From Candidatus Aquidulcis sp. (GTDB lineage: Bacteria; Chloroflexota; Anaerolineae; UBA4142), in assembly GCA_020723345.1 (NCBI GenBank), contig DYJA01000024.1:1-64000 (forward strand): a stretch of DNA of 64,000 nucleotides, read 5' to 3'. Made by a program: the position numbers and the translations under genes. Below, one piece after another: positions 51,505 to 59,350 of the stretch; position 1 is the first letter of the stretch; each line of letters begins with the position of its first letter. The notes under the pieces are model-generated. The model was not told the DNA's origin. It saw only the letters and a program-made list of their open reading frames with translations, and ran no database searches.

Positions 51505-52411
51505 ACTCTGCTTCCTCGGCACCTCCGCGTCCGCGCCCAGCATCGAACGAAATATGACTTCGACGTTGCTGATTCACGCGGGGCAGCGTTTTCTGCTGGA
51601 TTGCGCGGAAGGAACGCAGCGTCAGATTTTGCGGAGCGGGCTCGGCTTCAAAGAATTGCGCCGCATTTTTTTGACGCACGGTCACCTCGATCACATCCTG
51701 GGTTTGGGCGGCATCGTTTCGACCTTCGGGCGCTGGGAAGCGATTGCGCGCATCGAAATTTTCGGCGGGCGTTGGGCGATTGACCGTGTGCGCGATCTGC
51801 TCAAAGTTGTTTTGCGCGGCAAAGAAGTCGAAATGGAAATCGATTTCGTCGAAGTCAAGCCCGGCGTGCTGATCGAAGAAAAAAATCTGACGATTTCCGC
51901 GTTCCCGGTGATTCATCGCGGCAGCGGCTGTTTCGGTTACATCTTTCAGGAAAAAACGAAACGCCCGTTCCTCGTCGAGCAGGCGGAAAAACTGGGTGTG
52001 CCGGTCGGTCCCGAACGCAAACGGCTCGTCGCCGGAGAAACGCTCACGCTCGCGAACGGCGTCGTCGTCAAGCCGGATGATGTTTTGGGCGCTCCGGTTC
52101 CGGGGATGAAACTGGTTTACGTCGGCGATATTGCGCGCACAGACGAAGTGCTTGCGCCCGCGCGCGACGCGGACGCGCTCGTGATGGAAGCGACGTACGT
52201 GCAAGCAGATGCAGAGATCGCGCGGCAATTCGGTCACATCACCGCCGCGGATTCCGCGCGTTGTGCGCGCGACAGCCACGTTCAGCAATTGTACCTCACG
52301 CATATTTCGCGGCGCTATTCCGGCGCGATGATCGAAGCGGAAGCGCGCGCGATTTTTCCAAACACGATTGTGGCGAACGATTTAGATCGCGCGGTGGTGA
52401 AACGCGCGTAG
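51497..52411 (+). CDS. rnz: Ribonuclease Z
   Basis: A 304-aa metallo-beta-lactamase-fold endonuclease that cuts the 3' trailer of tRNA precursors. The HxHxDH zinc motif is HGHLDH (LTHGHLDHILG), and the downstream HVxx motif and later His/Asp (QFGHITAADSA) fit the tRNase Z short form. The ATG at 51497 is chosen because FELCFLGTSASAPS starts as in homologues; a GTG at 51482 gives five more residues. It overlaps the toxin gene and is followed by a foldback repeat. Confidence 0.92.
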   Translation: MFELCFLGTSASAPSIERNMTSTLLIHAGQRFLLDCAEGTQRQILRSGLGFKELRRIFLTHGHLDHILGLGGIVSTFGRWEAIARIEIFGGRWAIDRVRDLLKVVLRGKEVEMEIDFVEVKPGVLIEEKNLTISAFPVIHRGSGCFGYIFQEKTKRPFLVEQAEKLGVPVGPERKRLVAGETLTLANGVVVKPDDVLGAPVPGMKLVYVGDIARTDEVLAPARDADALVMEATYVQADAEIARQFGHITAADSARCARDSHVQQLYLTHISRRYSGAMIEAEARAIFPNTIVANDLDRAVVKRA

Positions 52412-52482
52412 CGTGCTGCGTATTGCGTGTTGCGTATCGCGAAAACGTCATACGGAACACGCAATACGGAACACGCAAGAGA
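52411..52482. repeat. GCGTGTTGCGT/GGAACACGCAATACG foldback
   Basis: The gap after RNase Z consists of CGTATTGCGTGTTGCGTAT-like units and complementary CGGAACACGCAATACGG units. Same class as 31240-31310. Confidence 0.75.
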
Positions 52483-52497
52483 TATCGGAGAAGTGAA

Positions 52498-53838
52498 ATG
52501 AGTACGATCCAAAGTGTAGTCAAACGAAACGGCACGACAGTGCCGTTCAATTCGGAACGCATAACGAACGCGATCTATCGCGCGGCGGTCGAGATGGGCG
52601 GACGCGATCGCGCGACGGCGGAACGCTTGAGCCAGCAAGTCGTTCAGATTTTGGAAACGCAAACGCCGCCCGATCACATTCCGACCGTCGAAGAAATCCA
52701 AGACCTCGTCGAAAAAGTATTGATCGAGAACGGGCACGCGCGCGTGGCAAAGGCGTACATTTTGTATCGCGCCGAGCGCGCGCGGTTGCGGGAGGAGCAC
52801 ACCGGGCAAACGCCGCGGGACTCGAAAAATATTCCCTGGGCGAAATTGTGGCACGCGCTCGATTGGGCGGTGGAGCGCGGCGTCAACACCATCGCAGGCT
52901 TGAACGCGCGCATCGCGCGCGGCGAATTTCCGAAAATCGTTCAGGAAGCGGAAGCGCTGTACGGCGAGGAGATCAAGAATGCCGCCGCGCAAATTATCGC
53001 GCGCCGCGCAGAATTGCGAACCGTCATCATCACGGGACCCTCGTCGTCCGGCAAGACGACGACGACGATCAAAGTCGGCGAGCGGCTCAAGCGCGCCGGG
53101 CTGAATCTCGTGACGCTCAACATCGACAATTACTTCTTCGATCTGGAATTGCACCCCAAGGATGAGTTCGGCGATTACGATTTCGAAACGCCGCAGGCGC
53201 TCGACTTGGCGTTGATCAGTCAGCACCTCGCGCGTTTGATTGCGGGCGAAGAAGTGCGGATTCCGTTTTACGATATGAAGACGGGACATCGCGCCAACGA
53301 TCACACGCCGATGAAACTGAAGGCGAACGACATCATTTTGATCGACAGTTTGCACGGCTTGTTTCCCGAAATGACAAAAGACGTGCCAAGCGAACAGAAA
53401 TTCAAACTCTACCTCGAACCGCTGCTCCAGATGAAAGGACCTGACAACAAGTACGTGCGCTGGACTGACTTGCGTCTCATCCGTCGAATGTTGCGCGACG
53501 CGGTCCATCGCGCGTACGATCCGCGCCGCACGCTGTTGCACTGGCACTATGTTCGCAGCAGCGAAATGCGGAACATCATCCCGCGTATCAACGAGACCGA
53601 TTGCGTCGTCAACACCGGCATGGCATTCGAACTGCCGCTCTTTCGCCCGCGCTTGCTCGATCAGTTTGCGCGCTGGGAGCAAGAATTTCAAGGCGATCCG
53701 CTGCGCGAGGATGCGTACAAGCGCGCCAAGCGCGTACGCGCGCTATTGCAATCCGTGACGCCGGTCGCCGATGATTCGCCGGTGCCGCCGGACTCGGTGC
53801 TGCGCGAGTTTATTGGCGGGAGTGTGTACGAGTATTGA
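52498..53838 (+). CDS. ATP-cone domain fused to uridine-kinase-like kinase
   Basis: A 446-aa fusion. Residues ~3-95 form an ATP-cone (VVKRNGTTVPFNSERITNAI, IQDLVEKVLIENGHARVAKA), the nucleotide-sensing domain known from ribonucleotide reductase and NrdR. Residues ~165-446 are a P-loop kinase of the phosphoribulokinase/uridine kinase family with Walker A GPSSSGKTTT (about 179-188), DNYFFD and a C-terminal ~100-residue extension. This suggests a nucleoside or sugar kinase regulated by (d)ATP. GGAG precedes the ATG at 52498; the longer frame to 52261 is repeat DNA and the RNase Z gene. A terminator follows. Confidence 0.88.
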   Translation: MSTIQSVVKRNGTTVPFNSERITNAIYRAAVEMGGRDRATAERLSQQVVQILETQTPPDHIPTVEEIQDLVEKVLIENGHARVAKAYILYRAERARLREEHTGQTPRDSKNIPWAKLWHALDWAVERGVNTIAGLNARIARGEFPKIVQEAEALYGEEIKNAAAQIIARRAELRTVIITGPSSSGKTTTTIKVGERLKRAGLNLVTLNIDNYFFDLELHPKDEFGDYDFETPQALDLALISQHLARLIAGEEVRIPFYDMKTGHRANDHTPMKLKANDIILIDSLHGLFPEMTKDVPSEQKFKLYLEPLLQMKGPDNKYVRWTDLRLIRRMLRDAVHRAYDPRRTLLHWHYVRSSEMRNIIPRINETDCVVNTGMAFELPLFRPRLLDQFARWEQEFQGDPLREDAYKRAKRVRALLQSVTPVADDSPVPPDSVLREFIGGSVYEY

Positions 53839-53854
53839 GTGAATCTATGATGCC

Positions 53855-53888
53855 AAAACGACAGTCGAAAAATCGGCTGTCGTTTTTT
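53855..53888 (+). terminator. Rho-independent terminator
   Basis: Stem AAAACGACAGTCG / CGGCTGTCGTTTT with a 6-nt loop (one mismatch) followed by six T residues, 17 bp after the kinase stop. Confidence 0.85.
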
Positions 53889-54022
53889 GTTGACAAAATT
53901 TAACCTGGGTATGTGCAAAAGTTAAAAAAAATTGACCGCCAATCTCTTGAGATTGCGCCGCCGAATCGCTATATTTACAATCAGCAACGCGTGTTTTCGA
54001 TGAAGAAAAAGGGGGCGCAAGC

Positions 54023-54304
54023 ATGATGCGGTTTTCCGACAAGTGGCTCGTATGCGTTGACTGTGGGAAACAATTTCTGTGGGACGCGGGAGAACAGGCA
54101 TGGTTCATCGGCAACCATTTGGAGAACCAGCCCAAACGGTGCAAAAAATGTCGCGATAAACGCCGCGATGAACGCAAGCATCAACCACAGCCACCCGCGC
54201 AAGTCAACTGTTCGCAGTGTGGCGCGCCGACGTACGTTCCGTTCGTGCCGCGCGGCACCAAGCCGGTTTATTGCCGCATGTGTTTGATGGCAGTTCACGC
54301 GTGA
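54023..54304 (+). CDS. Zinc-ribbon protein
   Basis: A 93-aa protein with two CxxC pairs that form one zinc ribbon (CVDCGKQF, residues ~11-18, and CKKCRDKRRDE, ~40-50) and another pair set (CSQCGAPT ~63-70 and CRMCLMA ~84-90). It matches the probable zinc-ribbon domain family in many bacteria. A GGGGG lies 7 nt before the ATG. The 183-bp gap before it holds the terminator and an AT-rich stretch with no clear promoter that I can assign. Function unknown; nucleic-acid binding is possible. Confidence 0.85.
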   Translation: MMRFSDKWLVCVDCGKQFLWDAGEQAWFIGNHLENQPKRCKKCRDKRRDERKHQPQPPAQVNCSQCGAPTYVPFVPRGTKPVYCRMCLMAVHA

Positions 54305-54321
54305 ACGCGGCGCGCGGAATG

Positions 54322-54370
54322 ACAAATCGCGGTAGAGACGTTTCGCCGGAACGTCTCTACCGCGATTTGT
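54322..54370. repeat. 49-bp foldback after the zinc-ribbon gene
   Basis: Perfect 21-bp arms begin ACAAATCGCGGTAGAGACG and enclose a 7-nt loop. The hairpin is followed by TTTGTTGTGG, so it may also terminate transcription of the zinc-ribbon gene. Downstream 54375-54468 holds GTGTGGGATATGTGTGGG-like simple repeats and no gene. Confidence 0.7.
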
Positions 54371-54468
54371 TTTGTTGTGGATAGTTGGTGGATTCTGTGT
54401 GGGATATGTGTGGGTTTGTGTGGGATAACGTGTGAACAACTGTTCTGCTACACGTTGCTACATCTGCT

Positions 54469-55323
54469 TCACACAAACAACGGCGCGTACTGCAGCGCGT
54501 CCGCGATCAGCGCTTCCTGTTCCGCCGTGTTCATTCGCGTGAAATGCGCGCACGCGTCGAGGAACAGCGGCAACACCGTGACATCGCCGACGGTGCACAA
54601 GCCCGTGATGCCCTGCGACAGCGCGAAATTCACCGCGCGCTGAATGTGCGCCATGTCGGTGAACGGTTCGTACCACGTCGCGTGTGTGCGTGGGCGATCA
54701 CCCCAGGGACCTTTCGTGACCGCCTTGATCGCCATCACGCCCACGTCGCGCGCGCGACATTCGCGCAACAGCGCGTCCGCATCGCGGCGATAATCCGCAT
54801 TCGCGAACAAGCGCGCGTTGATTGGAAACAAAACGGTATCGAAATCGAATCGGCGCAGCGCTTCGAGAAATACGGAGGGCGATTGCAAACCGTGCCCCGT
54901 GATGCCGATAAAGCGCGTCAGCCCTTGTTCGCGCGCGGCGACTGCCGCTTCAAGCGCGCCGCCGCGCGCGGTTACCGCGTCCAAATCCTCCAGCGTTTTG
55001 ACCGCGTGCATTTGGTACAGATCGAATTTATCGGTGCGCAGCCGTTCGAGCGAGCGCCGCAGTTCTGCCGCCGCGTTTTCGCGCGAGCGTTCCGTCGTTT
55101 TGCAGCCGAGAAAAAAGCGCGCGCGTTCGCGCGCGACCCAGGAACCTAAGCGCGCTTCGGCGTCGCCGTACGACGGCGCGATGTCGATGTGATTCACGCC
55201 CGCCGCGAGCGCGCGTTCCATCGCCGCGTCCGCCGTCGCCTGATCCACTTTGCCGAACGCCGCGCCGCCCAAAATCGCGACCGTGCTGAAATGCCCCGTT
55301 CGTCCGAATCGTCGTGTTTCCAT
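54469..55323 (-). CDS. Aldo/keto reductase
   Basis: A 284-aa AKR TIM barrel without the ferredoxin tail seen at 19207. Catalytic residues are Asp and Tyr in DIAPSYGDAE, Lys in GCKTTERS and His in YQMHAVKT. NADPH-dependent reduction of an unknown carbonyl is likely. The ATG at 55323 has GAGG upstream and matches the family start; the frame to 55368 adds 15 residues without support. It is convergent to the zinc-ribbon gene and divergent from hypA. Its relation to the hyp genes is unclear. Confidence 0.9.
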   Translation of the reverse strand: METRRFGRTGHFSTVAILGGAAFGKVDQATADAAMERALAAGVNHIDIAPSYGDAEARLGSWVARERARFFLGCKTTERSRENAAAELRRSLERLRTDKFDLYQMHAVKTLEDLDAVTARGGALEAAVAAREQGLTRFIGITGHGLQSPSVFLEALRRFDFDTVLFPINARLFANADYRRDADALLRECRARDVGVMAIKAVTKGPWGDRPRTHATWYEPFTDMAHIQRAVNFALSQGITGLCTVGDVTVLPLFLDACAHFTRMNTAEQEALIADALQYAPLFV

Positions 55324-55397
55324 TTCTTCACCTCGCGCCAATTCTATCTCGCTTGGCGCGCTTGTCAAGCGCGATTTTTCTGGCGATTACAAAATTC

Positions 55398-55451
55398 ACC
55401 GCAGAGGCGCAGAGTTTATTTTTTTCTCTGCGTCTCTGCGTTCTCTGCGGT
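55398..55451. repeat. CGCAGAGGCGCAGAG foldback
   Basis: Near-palindrome between the AKR gene and hypA: ACCGCAGAGGCGCAGAG on the left, TTTATTTTTTT in the loop, CTCTGCGTCTCTGCG and TTCTCTGCGGT on the right. Confidence 0.75.
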
Positions 55452-55508
55452 TGCCATTCGCGTTAGTGATTTTTGAGATTTCTCGCAAATGCGATAGAAT
55501 AGAATCAC

Positions 55509-55871
55509 ATGCACGAACTCCCCGTGACCGAAGGAATTCTCAAAACTGTCATCGAAACGTCCGAGCGCAATGGCGCGCGGCGTATCACCGCGATCAATCT
55601 CGTCATCGGCGAGTTGTCATCCATCGTGGACGACTCGATTCAGTTCTATTTCGATTTGTTGAGCCAAGGCACGCTGGCGGAAAATGCCGCCCTGCATTTT
55701 CGCCGCGAACCGACGATTGTGATTTGTCTCGATTGCGCGCATCGCTTCAACGCGACCGCGCCGCTCGAATCGCAATGTCCACAGTGCGGCGGCGCGCATT
55801 TGCAAGTCAAAGGGAGCCGCGATTTTTTCATCGAAAGTATCGAGGTGGAAGATGAAGATACCGGTCGTTAA
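55509..55871 (+). CDS. hypA: Hydrogenase nickel-incorporation protein HypA
   Basis: A 120-aa protein that delivers nickel to NiFe-hydrogenase with HypB. The N-terminal MHE motif (His2, Ni site) is present, and the zinc site is CLDC and CPQC in the C-terminal half. Length is normal. There is no ribosome binding site; a possible -10 (TAGAAT, 55495-55500) with a weak -35 (TTTGAG, 17-nt spacing) lies only 8 nt before the ATG, so the mRNA may be leaderless. It overlaps hypB by 20 nt. Confidence 0.95.
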   Translation: MHELPVTEGILKTVIETSERNGARRITAINLVIGELSSIVDDSIQFYFDLLSQGTLAENAALHFRREPTIVICLDCAHRFNATAPLESQCPQCGGAHLQVKGSRDFFIESIEVEDEDTGR

Positions 55872-56532
55872 AAATATTTTGAGCGCGAACGATCAGATCG
55901 CCGCCGATAATCGCGCGACGTTCGACGAACTGGGTGTGTTCGTCGTCAACGTGATGGCGTCGCCGGGCGCGGGCAAGACGAGCGTGATTCTCGCGACGAC
56001 CGCGCGTCTGCCGAGCGACGTGCGCCCCGGCGTGATCGAAGGCGATCTCGCGTCGCGCATCGACGCGGACACGATTGCCGCGCGCAACATTCCGGTCGTG
56101 CAGATCAACACGGGCAGCGGCTGTCATCTCGACGCGCCGATGATTCGCGCCGCGCTGCCGCAACTGCCGCTGCAAGACATCGATCTGTTGTTCGTCGAGA
56201 ATGTCGGTAACCTGGTTTGTCCCGCCGAATTCAAACTTGGCGCGAATCTCGCGGTGGTCGTCGCGAGCGCGCCCGAAGGTCACGACAAATCGTACAAATA
56301 TCCCGGCATGTTTGCTGCCGCCGACGCGGTGATCTTGAACAAAGCCGACCTGCTCCAGGTGTTCGAGTTCGACGTGGATTATTTTCGGCGCGGGATCGAA
56401 ATGGTCAACCCCGACGCGCCGTTCTTTCCGATCTCGTGTCGCACCGGCGCGGGCATGGACGCGTGGTTGGCGTGGTTGTTGGAAAAACGACAATCGTTTG
56501 CCGAAGATCGAAACCAGTCCATCGTTGTGTGA
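55852..56532 (+). CDS. hypB: Hydrogenase nickel-incorporation GTPase HypB
   Basis: A 226-aa GTPase with G1 ASPGAGKTS (about 38-46), G3-like DLLFVENVGNLVCP, G4 NKADL and the metal site GSGCHLD. The N-terminal CxxCGC and His-rich nickel-storage regions of some HypB proteins are absent, so this is the short form. It binds nickel with HypA and uses GTP hydrolysis to release it. It starts within hypA; a gap of repeat-rich DNA separates it from hypF. Confidence 0.95.
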   Translation: MKIPVVKNILSANDQIAADNRATFDELGVFVVNVMASPGAGKTSVILATTARLPSDVRPGVIEGDLASRIDADTIAARNIPVVQINTGSGCHLDAPMIRAALPQLPLQDIDLLFVENVGNLVCPAEFKLGANLAVVVASAPEGHDKSYKYPGMFAAADAVILNKADLLQVFEFDVDYFRRGIEMVNPDAPFFPISCRTGAGMDAWLAWLLEKRQSFAEDRNQSIVV

Positions 56533-56555
56533 ACCGCGCCGCTGAAACGTGAAGC

Positions 56556-56613
56556 GTGAATCATAAATCGAAAATCGAAAATCAGAAACCTGTCCTGAGC
56601 GAAGTCGAAGGAT
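56556..56613. repeat. Simple repeat plus dispersed unit before hypF
   Basis: ATCGAAAATCGAAAATCAGA-like units are followed by CCTGTCCTGAGCGAAGTCG (56589-56607). The frame of hypF is open through it, giving a KPVLSEVEGS peptide, but this is not part of the native protein. Confidence 0.75.
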
Positions 56614-56618
56614 CGAAA

Positions 56619-59012
56619 ATGCGCTTGCGCGTCGAAATCCACGGCGCGGTCCAAGGCGTCGGCTTTCGTCCGTTCGTCTATCGCCTCGCGACCGAACTCG
56701 CGCTCACCGGCTGGGTCATCAACGATGCGCGCGGCGTCTTCATCGAAGTCGAAGGCGACGCAGCGACGCTCGCGCGTTTCCTCGAACGGTTATCGAGTGA
56801 AAAACCTCCGCGTTCGATCATCCACTCGCTCGATTCGATTTGGCTCGATCCGATTGGTTATTTGGAATTTGAGATTCGCCACAGCGACGACGCGGGCGCC
56901 AAGACCGTCCTCGTTTTGCCCGACATCGCAACCTGCGACGATTGCCTCGCCGAAGTTTTGAATCCGTCTGATCGCCGCGCGCGTTATCCGTTTACCAATT
57001 GCACGAATTGCGGTCCGCGTTTTTCGATCATCGAAGCATTGCCGTACGACCGCCCGAACACGACGATGCGGAAATTCGCCATGTGTCCCGATTGCCAGCG
57101 CGAGTATGAAAACCCGCGCGACCGCCGCTTTCACGCGCAGCCGAACGCGTGCGCGGTGTGTGGTCCACAAATGCGGCTCGTCGCAAGTCCAGAATTCAAA
57201 ATTCAAAATTCGAAATTCAACGCTGGGGACTTGGAACCGATCGCGCAAACCGCGCGCTTGCTTGCCGATGGATGCATCGTCGCCGTGAAAGGTCTCGGCG
57301 GATTTTTGCTGATGGCGGACGCGCGCAACGCGGACACGCTCGCGCGCTTGCGCGAACGCAAACCGCGCCGCGACAAGCCGTTTGCGCTGATGGCGCGCGA
57401 TCTTGTACAAGCGCGCGCGCTCGTCGAGATCGACGCGCAAGCGGAAGCGTTGCTCACGTCGCCGGAGTCACCAATTGTTTTGCTGCGCCGTAAACAGAAC
57501 GCGCCGGTTGCGGAAAACGTTGCGCCCGGAAATCCGTACCTGGGTGTGATGTTGCCGTACACGCCGCTCCATCATTTGCTTTTGCGCGAAATTGATTTTC
57601 CCGTCGTCGCGACGAGCGGCAACTTGAGCGACGAGCCGATCTGTACCGACGAGAACGAAGCGGCGCAACGACTGGGCGGCATCGCGGATCTGTTTCTTGT
57701 CCACAATCGCCCAATCGCGCGGCACGTGGACGACAGCGTGATGACGGTGATGCTCGGCGAGCCGCGATTCTTACGCCGCGCGCGCGGTTACGCGCCACTG
57801 CCTGTTTTGCTCGCGCGCGAAATCCCGACGATTCTCGCGGTCGGCGCGCATCTCAAGAATACAATCGCGCTTTCGGTCCGCAACCAGGTTTTCATCAGCC
57901 AGCACATCGGCGATCTCGAAACGCCGGAAGCAATGATCGCGTTCGAGCGCGTGATTGCGGATTTTCTCGAACTGTACGAAGCGACGCCCGTTGCCATCGC
58001 GCACGATCTGCATCCTGATTATCTTTCGACCAAGTGGGCAGGGGAGCAGGAGAGCGATTCTCGCGCATCACGCATCACGCATCACGCATCACGCATCGCA
58101 GTTCAGCATCATCACGCGCACCTCGCCGCGTGTCTCGCCGAAAATCGCGCGGAGCGCGCGCTCGGCGTGACGTGGGACGGCACGGGCTACGGCACTGACG
58201 GTACGATTTGGGGCGGCGAGTTTTTGCTGGGCGACGCGAAAGATTTCGCGCGCGTCGCGCATCTGCGCCCATTTCGCTTGCCCGGCGGCGACGCGGCAGT
58301 CAAAGAACCGCGCCGCGTCGCGCTTGCGCTGTTGTGGGAAATGTACGGCGACGCCACGCTCGAACGCGACGACCTCGCGCCGATTCGCGCGTTCAGTCGC
58401 GCGGAACGCAAGACGCTCGCGCGAATGTTGAGCAAGAGTGTGAACGCGCCGATCACGACGAGCGCGGGGCGTCTGTTCGACAGCATTGCCGCGCTGATCG
58501 GTTTACATCAGCAAGTTTCGTTCGAAGGACAAGCCGCAATGGCGTTGGAGTACGCGGTGGACGCGGCGGTTGAGGACGCGTATACGTTTGGGATCTTGCA
58601 GGAAGCCAGGGAGCAGGGGAGCAAGGGAGCAGGGGGGAACGAATCTCCCCTGCTCCCCCGCACCTCTGCTCCCCCGCTCGTTTTCGATTGGCAACCGCTT
58701 CTTGAATCCGTGCTGGGGGACTTGTCACGCGGCGTCGAACGCGGTATCATTGCGGCGCGGTTTCACAACGCGCTCGTACAAGCCATCGTCGCGGTCGCGC
58801 AGAAAATCGGCGAGCCGAACGTCGCGCTGAGCGGCGGCTGTTTCCAAAATCGTTTGCTGACTGAACGCGCGGCGACGCGACTCGCGCAGGCAGGATTCCG
58901 CGTGTTGCTGCATCGTCACGTTCCGCCGAACGACGGGTGTATCAGTTTGGGGCAAGTGGTCGTCGCGGCAGCGCGAATCAGTGAACAGTCAACAGTAAAC
59001 AGTGAACAGTGA
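56619..59012 (+). CDS. hypF: Carbamoyltransferase HypF
   Basis: A 797-aa enzyme that makes the cyanide ligands of the NiFe centre from carbamoyl phosphate. In order it has acylphosphatase (VEIHGAVQGVGFRPF), two zinc fingers (CDDC/CTNC, CPDC/CAVC), YrdC-like and Kae1-like domains (VQHHHAHLAAC, LSGGCFQNRLL). It carries three in-frame insertions of simple-repeat DNA (57193-57220, 58063-58100, 58609-58680), and its C-terminus runs into a fourth (SEQSTVNSEQ). They lie between domains or in loops, so activity may survive. The start at 56619 excludes the upstream repeat-coded peptide. Confidence 0.93.
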   Translation: MRLRVEIHGAVQGVGFRPFVYRLATELALTGWVINDARGVFIEVEGDAATLARFLERLSSEKPPRSIIHSLDSIWLDPIGYLEFEIRHSDDAGAKTVLVLPDIATCDDCLAEVLNPSDRRARYPFTNCTNCGPRFSIIEALPYDRPNTTMRKFAMCPDCQREYENPRDRRFHAQPNACAVCGPQMRLVASPEFKIQNSKFNAGDLEPIAQTARLLADGCIVAVKGLGGFLLMADARNADTLARLRERKPRRDKPFALMARDLVQARALVEIDAQAEALLTSPESPIVLLRRKQNAPVAENVAPGNPYLGVMLPYTPLHHLLLREIDFPVVATSGNLSDEPICTDENEAAQRLGGIADLFLVHNRPIARHVDDSVMTVMLGEPRFLRRARGYAPLPVLLAREIPTILAVGAHLKNTIALSVRNQVFISQHIGDLETPEAMIAFERVIADFLELYEATPVAIAHDLHPDYLSTKWAGEQESDSRASRITHHASRIAVQHHHAHLAACLAENRAERALGVTWDGTGYGTDGTIWGGEFLLGDAKDFARVAHLRPFRLPGGDAAVKEPRRVALALLWEMYGDATLERDDLAPIRAFSRAERKTLARMLSKSVNAPITTSAGRLFDSIAALIGLHQQVSFEGQAAMALEYAVDAAVEDAYTFGILQEAREQGSKGAGGNESPLLPRTSAPPLVFDWQPLLESVLGDLSRGVERGIIAARFHNALVQAIVAVAQKIGEPNVALSGGCFQNRLLTERAATRLAQAGFRVLLHRHVPPNDGCISLGQVVVAAARISEQSTVNSEQ
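57193..57220. repeat. AATTCAAAATTC repeat inside hypF
   Basis: Units AATTCAAAATTCAAAATTCG encode EFKIQNSKFN between the zinc-finger and YrdC-like parts of HypF. The sequence is AT-rich and unlike the surrounding codon use. Confidence 0.8.
58063..58100. repeat. CGCATCACG tandem repeat inside hypF
   Basis: About four CGCATCACG units, preceded by GGGGAGCAGGAG, encode SRASRITHHASRIA directly before the conserved QHHHAH motif of HypF. Confidence 0.8.
58609..58680. repeat. GGGAGCAGGGGAGC foldback inside hypF
   Basis: GGGAGCAGGGGAGCAAGGGA on the left and CTCCCCTGCTCCCCCG-type units on the right form an inverted repeat. It encodes a Gly/Pro/Ser-rich insert (EQGSKGAGGNESPLLP) in the Kae1-like part of HypF. 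Confidence 0.8.
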
Positions 59013-59016
59013 TTGG
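58977..59016. repeat. GTGAACAGTCAACAG repeat
   Basis: CAGTGAACAGTCAACAGTA and CAGTGAACAGTGA units span the hypF 3' end and the hypC leader; the last codons and stop of hypF are inside. Confidence 0.75.
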
Positions 59017-59023
59017 AGGAAAT

Positions 59024-59278
59024 ATGTGTCTTGGCGTTCCAGGCAAAGTAATAGAAATGCAATCCAACGCCGCGGGCGTGACGATGGGCAAAGTCGATTT
59101 CGCGGGCGTCGTCAAAGAAATTTGTCTCGCGTACGTGCCTGAAGTCAAGGTCGGCGAATTCGTCATCGCGCACGCGGGTTTCGCGATCAATACGCTCGAC
59201 GAGAAAGAAGCGTTGGAAGTGTTCGAAACGTTGAAGCAGATCGACGATCTGGCGGAGTTGGAGATTCCGCAACCGTGA
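59024..59278 (+). CDS. hypC: Hydrogenase maturation chaperone HypC
   Basis: An 84-aa small beta-barrel chaperone. It begins with the essential MCLGVPGKV (Cys2 ligates iron with HypD) and has the DFAGV and EVKVGEFVIAHAGFAI segments. Length is typical. GGAGG is 4 nt before the ATG, which excludes the upstream start at 59009 that overlaps hypF. It works with HypD in Fe(CN)2CO assembly. Confidence 0.95.
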   Translation: MCLGVPGKVIEMQSNAAGVTMGKVDFAGVVKEICLAYVPEVKVGEFVIAHAGFAINTLDEKEALEVFETLKQIDDLAELEIPQP

Positions 59279-59336
59279 TGCGTGTTGCGTAACTATTCGA
59301 TTAGTTGGGACGGAACACGCAACACGAAGCACGCTG
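59279..59336. repeat. GTGTTGCGT/GGAACACGCAACACG foldback
   Basis: The hypC-hypD gap: TGCGTGTTGCGTAACTATTC on the left, CGGAACACGCAACACGAAG on the right. Same class as 52411-52482. Confidence 0.7.
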
Positions 59337-59350
59337 GATGAGATACAGCG

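Noticed and set aside
52261-52497. N-terminal extension of the ATP-cone kinase
   Set aside because: It runs through the RNase Z 3' end and a foldback repeat; GGAG precedes the ATG at 52498.
58063-58100. Tandem CGCATCACG units as a CRISPR array
   Set aside because: Units are 9 bp without spacers and lie inside the hypF frame; there are no cas genes.
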